A stretch of 64,000 bases of DNA, taken from contig JAPFBL010000320.1 of NCBI GenBank assembly GCA_026182355.1, positions 206,001 to 270,000 on the forward strand, read 5' to 3'. Source of the stretch: Hermatobates lingyangjiaoensis (lineage: Eukaryota > Arthropoda > Insecta > Hemiptera > Hermatobatidae). Made by a program: the position numbers and the translations under genes. Position 1 is the stretch's first letter, and each line of letters opens with the position of its first letter. The notes under the pieces are model-generated. The model had not been told where the DNA came from, did no database searches, and saw nothing but the letters and a program-made list of their open reading frames with translations. This document shows positions 57,404-64,000 of this stretch, piece by piece.

Positions 57404-57472
57404 TGCAAGCTTAGATGCTGACTAGCCATTTTAAAGACTACTTCTTGAGGATAAATAACAGATTTGGAGCTC
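57404..57472 (-). CDS. Internal exon of an unrecognised minus-strand gene
   Basis: The minus strand has a poly-T tract and AAAG acceptor ending at 57473, 69 nt of exon, and a strong donor (TTGCA then GTAAGT, 57403-57398). The preceding exon (58013-58092) ends in AG, and its phase continues here as AG-G AGC TCC..., giving SSKSVIYPQEVVFKMASQHL then SL and a split Gln/His codon. This is the only open frame of the three; the other two stop. A tandem acceptor (AAG/GAG) would drop one codon without changing frame. I do not recognise the protein; no domain is visible in 23 residues. The intron to the upstream exon is 540 bp. The next exon downstream was not found with confidence. Confidence 0.55.
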
Positions 57473-58012
57473 CTTTCCGTAAAAAAAAAAACAGGTATTA
57501 CCAAAACTTCTCTTCTTAGAATAAAAAAAGAACTCAGCCACAAAAAATTGAAATACTTTTAGAAGAAATACAAAACACTTTCCAATTACATGAAACCTAG
57601 ACCACATTTTTTGAGAAAATTAAATGATCTCAGTTAAATCCATAAGTTCAAATTTAATAACTGACAACTTTCACTTAATTGAGAGCCTGGAGGATGATTT
57701 ACAACAAAAAGTAACCTGATATACCTCTTACATAAAAAAATAGACCTACAATTAAAAATGATATAATAATTTTAATAAAAAATATTTTCTAATAATATTA
57801 ATAAATTCTTAATATAAAGCATGTTATTCAGTTACTTTTAAAGAACCAAATGAATTGTGTATTATACCGTTTTCTTTTTTTGGGGATTTCTTTCGAGATT
57901 GATTTGCAAATAAAATTTGGAATATTCCTATATACAGCCCTAAGACTGCCCTGTTGCATTTCTACATTCTTGCCTTTTCTACTGTATTTTTCAAGTGAAT
58001 TTATCGCCTTAC

Positions 58013-58092
58013 CTTGTCATGTCACAATATCCATTACGCACTTCATCGGCTACTGTCTTCAAACTTAAGTCCTCAACAGATTCCCCTTGCAC
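58013..58092 (-). CDS. Internal exon of an unrecognised minus-strand gene
   Basis: The minus strand shows TTTGTTTTCAG then the exon GTGCAAGGGGAATC..., 80 nt, ending ACAAG before GTAAGG. Both splice sites are near consensus. Only frame 0 is open: VQGESVEDLSLKTVADEVRN, then GYCDMTR with two bases left over. It links in phase to 57404-57472. The composition (acidic, soluble, no membrane segment) and more even codon use stand out from the AT-rich surroundings. The upstream exon would end in phase 0 and was not identified within the window. Family not recognised. A plus-strand 72-codon frame over the same place is a shadow. Confidence 0.6.
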
Positions 58093-58139
58093 CTGAAAAC
58101 AAAGAGTCATTGTACTTAAGTATCTTTCAAACAATTCTA

Positions 58140-58262
58140 ACGTAGTATGTGGTAACACATAACATTTGTTATGTGGTATTTACTCATTGTAGAGTAAAAA
58201 GCTACTGAAAGCTAATGATTTTATATGTAGAGACCATTTCATTAGCTTTTACCCTACAATCT
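58140..58262. mobile_element. PLE-G tail pair
   Basis: TTATGTGGTATTTACTCATT, GTAGAGTAAAAAGCTACTGA faces ATTTCATTAGCTTTTACCCT. The hammerhead-like part between the arms is missing. Confidence 0.6.
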
Positions 58263-59090
58263 TTCAAACAACTTTACATGGTTCATTTTTCGTGTCTGTT
58301 CAAATAAGTAAACAAAAATTTACATCCTACAGGATCACATACTTTTTCCTTACTTTTCAAAAATTTTATTGATAATAAGTACCTGCAAAAATGGCATTAA
58401 ATGTATAATGGAACAACAAACTTTTAATCAATATAACATATTAAAACATTAAACAGTAAGTGTGTTTGTTCCTTAGTTCTGAGTTTGTCATTCACCGTGA
58501 AACGTTAAATTCATAAATATATTACATACGCTCTATCATATTAAAAAATAATTCTATTGTGTTATATGTTATTTTATAATTATAATTTAATAATTTTACT
58601 TTCTTAAAAATTTTTTTTTTTTTGTAACTGTTGTTTCCCTTCCTTAGCTAAGTTTTGCTTTGTGTCAAGAGTGACTGAAACAACCTGTTTAATATTCAAT
58701 CATAGCTCGATGTCAGTAGAACTTCACCTCTCCGTCAAGTACTGCTTACTTAATATTATTCTATTGAATATTATATCTAAAGTTTTCACGCTCTGATACA
58801 TATTGTGCTTTTATTTTTTTGCAGTATCTCTTAATAATTTATATAGTCTACAACCTTTGTTATCATAACAACCATTTTGCCTCCATTTTTGGCTTAAAAA
58901 TAGTCAGGACCCTCAAAACATAACACAGCTTAAAAAATTTTAAGTTTTATTTTTTTTTTAGTTTTTATCTGTGATAATTATGGAATAAAAAAAAAGAATT
59001 ACAATGAGCATGTGTATATAAACAAATTAAACAGTGAACTATGCAATCCTATTTAAATCCTTACTATATTTTGCACAAAATTAAAATGAA
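58263..59090. other. AT-rich intron-like stretch
   Basis: No exon or repeat is supported. It lies immediately upstream, in the minus-strand gene's direction, of the exon at 58013-58092. Confidence 0.4.
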
Positions 59091-59094
59091 AACC

Positions 59095-59340
59095 AGCCCA
59101 GGGATGACTTAAAACCAGCTTAGATTTTGCTTAGATCAAGTGTGTTTAGAAAAGGGATCTGTAACGAGTACCTGGCATCGTACAGGCTCAAGACCGACGG
59201 TTTAACGTCTTTCTCCGAGGGACGACGTGCTCAGATTTATTCACCTCCCACGTGAATAATTCGAAGGTCAGGTGGGGATCGAATCCTGGTCGTATTAGTT
59301 CAGAGGCGAATAAGTTAACCACTGAGCTAACCTGACCCTC
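59095..59340 (-). mobile_element. tRNA-derived SINE
   Basis: Minus-strand GGTTAGCTCAGTGGTTAAC (A box, 59314-59332) and GGATTCGATCCCCACC (B box, 59270-59286) head the element, uninterrupted here. The core (GGGAGGTGAATAAATC-like, GTCCCTCGGAGAAAGACGTT, CGTCGGTCTTGAGCC) matches the SINE at 56455. The tail ends near AAGTCATCCCTGGGCTGG. Confidence 0.8.
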
Positions 59341-59344
59341 TATA

Positions 59345-59860
59345 GATAATGTACTAACAATAGATAACAGTTTATTAAAATGTAAAATAAGGCATGGAAA
59401 ATGAAAAAAAAGTCAATTAACTAATATTTTCATTATTAGTTAATTATACGTCAATTATCTAATATTTTCATAGTAGGTGCGTGTTCTGGGTGTAAAAAAA
59501 ATTAATATAATAAAGAATATTTATAATTAATATTGGGAAGAATTATTTGGAATTGGAATAACATCGTTAAATAAATACCCTAGATTTCCGATTCTTTCAT
59601 TACGAGTCTCTTAAAGTTTTAAGTTATTTAAGTGTAATAACAATACTTCTATTTGTTTGAAGTGAGACTAATACTGTCAAAAATTATTGTTTTATACTTC
59701 ATATATACATATTTTATTAATGTTACAACTAGAAAACACAAAAAAGAGACTAACTCTCACAATTGATTTGATCTTTTGTTATCTGTATAAATTTTAAGAA
59801 ATAAAAGGCTTAAGCAGGTGCATGTTTAATTCGCTCTTCGACGTTACTTTCGTAACACTA
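59345..59860. other. AT-rich stretch without a gene
   Basis: Nothing supported beyond a short ATTAGTTAATTATACG direct repeat near 59420-59460. Confidence 0.4.
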
Positions 59861-59861
59861 A

Positions 59862-60005
59862 TTAGAAGTTGATAACACTAATTAGTAGTTGGTAACACTG
59901 AATGGTAATTGGTAACAATGATCAATAGTTGGTAACACTTAACGGTAAATGTCAACACTGAATGGAAGTTAGTTGCACTGATTGGTAGTTGGTAACACTG
60001 TATGA
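59862..60005. repeat. Short tandem repeat, about 20-bp unit
   Basis: About seven diverged units of GGTAGTTGGTAACACTGAAT lie in tandem. The 71-codon minus-strand frame over it is a by-product of the repeat. Confidence 0.8.
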
Positions 60006-60370
60006 TAAAATATAATGGATACTTTCTAAAGCCGGTCGAATACACAATAAAACTGAAGGGGTACATGAATTCGTATTTAAATAATACATTCATGTATAGT
60101 ATTCAAGTTTAATATTATGCTCACTTATTGTAAAGTTGAATATAGGCCACTACAGATTTTACTAAATAACATACTATTCCACCAATTATAAAAAATAATA
60201 ATTTAATAAATGCTGATTTGTTAGATTTTTTATGAAGGTTTTTAGTTATTAATATTTAAGTAACATTATTTTACAAATATTCTTTAATTAATTAAAGTTA
60301 ACCAATTTGATTGATTTAGAATGATTAAACGATGTTTTAGTATAAAACTTTTGGCATTTTGAATAAGATA

Positions 60371-60488
60371 TTAATGATAATAGGATGAATTCATCATTAA
60401 GGATGAATCACTATAACAAAAAGAAAAAATTAATGATAATAGGATGAATTCATCATTAAGGATGAATCACTATAACAAAAAGAAAAGA
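60371..60488. repeat. 59-bp tandem duplication
   Basis: TTAATGATAATAGGATGAAT ... ATAACAAAAAGAAAA occurs twice, exact in all or nearly all positions. The repeated unit contains GATGAATTCATC, a 12-bp palindrome. Confidence 0.9.
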
Positions 60489-60729
60489 AATAGTAGCTAA
60501 TTATGACGTGATATGGATAAAAATGTAATGCTACGAACAAAAAATATTAGATATATATTTATGACATAAGGTACTGAATATCAATTTTAATATGAATTAA
60601 TTATTTTGAAGGTATTTTGGCAAGATTGAAGAGAAATGAAATTCGAAATATCATTCTGAGCACGAATCTGTGAGATGAAATTTGGAATGAAATGAACACA
60701 TAACGAAATCGTGGCAGTGGGGTTAGAAT

Positions 60730-60870
60730 TAAAGAGAGAGAGAGTGAGTGAGTGAGAGAGGGCGGAGGGGGGTTCTTTTTAATGGAGGAAACGAAGCGAG
60801 AATGGGACATAATCAGAAGAAGGTGGGAGGCGGGAGGGAAAAAGGAGAGAAAATGAAAGGGACAAGAATG

Positions 60871-60904
<34 letters not shown>

Positions 60905-61030
60905 CCACAACTCTCTAACGGATAGGGAATATTGATAATGATTTCAACTGGTATGGAACGTGACTGAGGGATCTTACACATTGCGGTTAGCTCGCTACTC
61001 TCTCTCTCTCTCTCTCACTGTCTCACTAGT
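60730..61030. repeat. GA-rich tract and (CT)n run
   Basis: Plus-strand GAGAGAGTGAGTGAGTGAGA (60735-60765), (GA)n (60875-60902), then (CT)n (60998-61016). A 126-codon minus-strand frame (60601-60981) spans the purine tract and starts MCKIPQSRSIPVEIIINIPY, but low complexity makes it doubtful. Confidence 0.7.
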
Positions 61031-61509
61031 GGCAGATTTTCAAACATTATGAACAAGGTACTTTTGACAGGTTCAAATCACAGTTTATTCATCTTCTAAA
61101 AGTTGGTCCTTCAAGTTGGCTGTAACTCATTCTGCAAACGTTTCCAACACCCATGTTATGCAATAATAATTCCATTCTATCTTCCATGCTATACTATTAT
61201 GCTTTATAATTTCTCAATAAAACAAAAGACATTTATAATTCGTTATTTCTAATCTGTAAATTGTAATTAAAGTAATTATACAGTTATACTATCAAACCGG
61301 CTATCAATTGACCTATTTTTCTTCTAATCATTTAACAATCGCGAATACATTACAAGGAATACATGCATACATTTTCTTATCATTTCTACCCTCTTTTAGA
61401 CCTTTAAAACAACTTGAAAATGTTCTAAAAAAAAAAGAGCGAAATCCAAGCTGGACGGAGAGGGAAACCAAATGGATTTATTACCTTATATCTCTGAACT
61501 ATAAAAATT

Positions 61510-62212
61510 AATTTATATTAGAAATAGGGAAAACCGTCATACCTCGTAAGATGTTCTTGGAGTCTTTGAATATAAAAACCTTAATTATTTATTGACTCTT
61601 ATCGCCTGTGCCTGACTAATGGTTTAGACCAGTGGTTTCCAAACTTGATGTTACTACCGCCTCCCTTAAAAATATTTAATCATTCCCCTCCCTCCCTGAA
61701 GATTTCATAAAATAAAAACACAAACTTTTTTACTTTTATAAAATTTATTCATACAAACTAATGTAAAACGATGTTTTATTATTATTTTTAATGAGATGGA
61801 TGTGCTTGTCTATTAGTATAAAGTTTATCAAATCTTGGTGTTCGTGACTATGTAGCTACTCGTAGCTCTTTTTCTACAACTAAACAAGCTTTATATTTGG
61901 ATTTCATTGAAGCCAAGGCAGAAAATTATTTTTTACTTAGAAAACTTTAGCAGCGATTTGGAAAATTGTTAACTGTTACTAATTTTCGCGGCTCCCTTTA
62001 GACTAGTCCGCGCCTCCCAGTTTGGAAAACGCTGGTTTATAGTAGACAGAACAGACGATCTTAAAAACCAAAGACATGACTTACGCAGGAAAAAAAAAAC
62101 CATTTGACAGGCACAAGAACAAATTAAGGTTTTTATATTAAACGACTCCAAGAACATCTTACAAGGTATGACACTTTTTCCTATTTCTAATATAAATCAT
62201 ACTAACCTTATT
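61510..62212. mobile_element. PLE-F-like inverted tails enclosing a hAT MITE
   Basis: Left arm 61515-61580 (GAAATAGGGAAAACCGTCAT, ACCTCGTAAGATGTTCTTGG) mirrors 62118-62205 (CCAAGAACATCTTACAAGGT, CACTTTTTCCTATTTC). The inner AAACCTTAATT/AAGGTTTTTATA also pair. The arms are split by the MITE at 61630-62034. Confidence 0.65.
61630..62034 (+). mobile_element. hAT MITE (405 bp)
   Basis: CAGTGGTTTCCAAACTTG and CAGTTTGGAAAACGCTG are imperfect terminal inverted repeats. Flanks GTTTAGAC (61622-61629) and GTTTATAG (62035-62042) are an eroded 8-bp TSD. A shorter left-end copy is at 9491. Confidence 0.75.
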
Positions 62213-62559
62213 AGTAATAACAATATGCATGTATATAAAAATTAAGATTAAAAACCTGTCTTTATCTATCTATGAATGTGTAAGGAATTTTATGAAAATA
62301 TAAGCTTTAGTATGTGTAATGATGCCTTCCAGTGAACATACATCTGATACAAAAAAAGACTGGGGTGGTACAGAAAATATTATTTTATTTAACAACGCTA
62401 TGTTTAGATACTTAAAAATTACTTCATTGATAAACTTAGAACTACCACTAATGGATTGTTCAAAAGAAAAGTTAAAAGAAATACTATGTTAACATATGAT
62501 GATAAATAAATAAAATTATCATTTACTGTTTGAAGGGTAACGTTTTTTCATAAAACTTC

Positions 62560-62875
62560 TGTCCCTCTCACTCTCTCTCTAGCACTCTCTCTCTCTCCTT
62601 CCTTCTCTCTTTCATTCTCTCTGTCTCCCTCCTTCTCTCTCTCCCTCTCTCCTTCTTTCTCTCCCTCTCTCTTTCACTCTCTCTCTCTCACACTCTCACT
62701 CTCTCCCTTCTCTCTCTCACTCACTCTCCCTCCTTTTCTCTCACTCTCTTTCACTCTCTCACTCTCTTTCCTTCTCTCTCTCACTCTCTTTCACTCTCTC
62801 CCTCCTTCTCTTTCTCAGTCTCTTTCACTCTCTTTCACTCTCTCCCTCCTTCTCTCTCTCACTCTCTCACTCTGT

Positions 62876-62925
<50 letters not shown>

Positions 62926-63173
62926 CCTTCTCTCTCTCACTCTCTCTCCCTCCTTCTCTCTCACTCTATTTCCTTCTCTCTCTCTCTGTATCTCTCTCTA
63001 TATATCTCTCTCTCACTCTCTTTCACTCTCTCTCTCACACTCTCACTCTCTTTCCTTCTCTCTCTCACTCTCTCGCCCTCCTTTTCTCTCACTCTCTTTC
63101 ACTCTCTTTCCTTCTCTCTCTCACTCTCTTTCACTCTCTCCCTCCTTCTCTCTTTCACTCTCTCACTCTCTTT

Positions 63174-63259
<86 letters not shown>

Positions 63260-63266
63260 CTCTCTG
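62560..63266. repeat. Long CT-rich (CTCTCTTTCACT) tract
   Basis: About 700 bp of almost pure pyrimidine on the plus strand, ending in a (CT)n run of about 75 bp (63177-63250). Irregular TCTCACTCTC and CCTTCTCTCT units suggest expansion from several short seeds. Confidence 0.95.
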
Positions 63267-63269
63267 AAT

Positions 63270-64000
63270 ACTACTACTTCAATACTAGTATTGCTAAAGT
63301 ACTTCAATTACAATTGTAAGAATATGACACTGTAATAGTTACACAACCTATTATTCTTCAGAGACTGGAAGGTCTTTTATCGACAATTACAAATATTACA
63401 GAATATTTGTATTTGTATTTATGAATTTGTTTTTTTAAACAAATAGTTATATTAATATAGCTTTCATAAGAAAGAACAGATTGTTAAATTAATCTTGATA
63501 TAAAAATAAATCTGGATAATATTGTTAAAAATGCTGTTTTCAAGGTGCAATAAATACTTATTTTGTGTTTCCACAGGAATGGATGATTAATGGGCTGGTA
63601 ATAGACAATCACTTTTTCCGTACTTGGCCGTAATGTCCAACCTAAATAGAGCTTTAAATCATGGATCAGACCCCAATTTGATTTACAGTGTCGTTAACTT
63701 GTTAGATAATACTCCGATATATTATCTCGGACAAGAAAATATCTATTAAATAAACATTAATACCATTCTTTTCAAATAACATGAAGACATAACATAAAAT
63801 AAAAAAAGAAGGACTTTTAAATTTATTTGTATTAGTTGTGAAAAGATTTTTAAAATAAGCTTCTAAGATATGTATTTATTTGTTATTTATCATTGTTGTT
63901 TTTAAATTATAGATACATATAGCATTCTATCACCTTTTTATTCTATAATGACAACTGTAACAACAGATCTCTGTATTCTTCTATCTTTGACCCCATGAAA
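63270..64000. other. End of window, AT-rich
   Basis: A possible short terminal exon at 63577-63633 is discussed as a finding. Nothing else is supported. Confidence 0.4.

Noticed and set aside
60601..60981. 126-codon minus-strand frame
   Set aside because: Most of it is GA/CT microsatellite translated as SLSLSLS and PPPP runs. The first 30 codons look less simple, but no splice or homology evidence supports them.

Overview
The window is nuclear DNA from an animal, almost certainly an invertebrate. It is AT-rich and has no prokaryotic gene layout, no long host open reading frame, and no operon. Most of it is transposable-element debris and simple repeats. The elements are Penelope-like retroelements (PLEs) with reverse-transcriptase and GIY-YIG endonuclease remnants, a Jockey-like LINE end, hAT-type elements with 8-bp target duplications, tRNA-derived SINEs, and a Helentron-like repeat. 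This mix suits arthropods, chelicerates or molluscs; I cannot fix the taxon from sequence alone.

Layout. 1-14.9 kb: PLE fragments, mostly inverted pairs, including a 2.5-kb palindrome (2621-5098) whose spacer holds a reverse-transcriptase core, plus a hAT MITE (7958-8447), a composite PLE locus (10.06-11.32 kb) and a LINE end (12.0-12.5 kb). 14.9-23.1 kb: a repeat family with subterminal inverted ends and a GT/CACCC microsatellite near the 3' end, including one copy nested inside another. 23.5-30.1 kb: more PLE pairs, a transposase-bearing hAT copy and a minisatellite. About 31.0 kb: a GC-rich exon encoding a signal peptide (+ strand), then a tandem array. 32.8-42.1 kb: a solo PLE unit, a second hAT copy, and a 3.5-kb palindrome whose arms carry the same Helentron-like insertion at the same place. 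44.1-46.6 kb: a second LINE end and a scrambled Helentron-like copy. 47.67-53.62 kb: a 52-bp minisatellite of about 114 units with a 1306-bp higher-order period. 54-64 kb: PLE and SINE copies, a 13-bp-TSD insertion inside a SINE, two phase-matched exons of an unrecognised minus-strand gene (57404-57472 and 58013-58092), and a long CT tract.

Host genes. Only three short exons are well supported: one on the + strand near 31 kb and two on the - strand near 57.4-58.1 kb. I name no gene for either. The rest of the window reads as intron or intergenic DNA around them.

The most notable pattern is a recurrent hammerhead-ribozyme-like motif in at least ten PLE subfamilies. It has the form CTGANGA, one non-G base, a G...C-closed stem, then GAA followed by a short self-complementary word that starts with A and ends with U. 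The palindromic word and the extra base recur across unrelated sequence families, which suggests a shared constraint. PLE subfamilies are labelled A to L here for convenience only.
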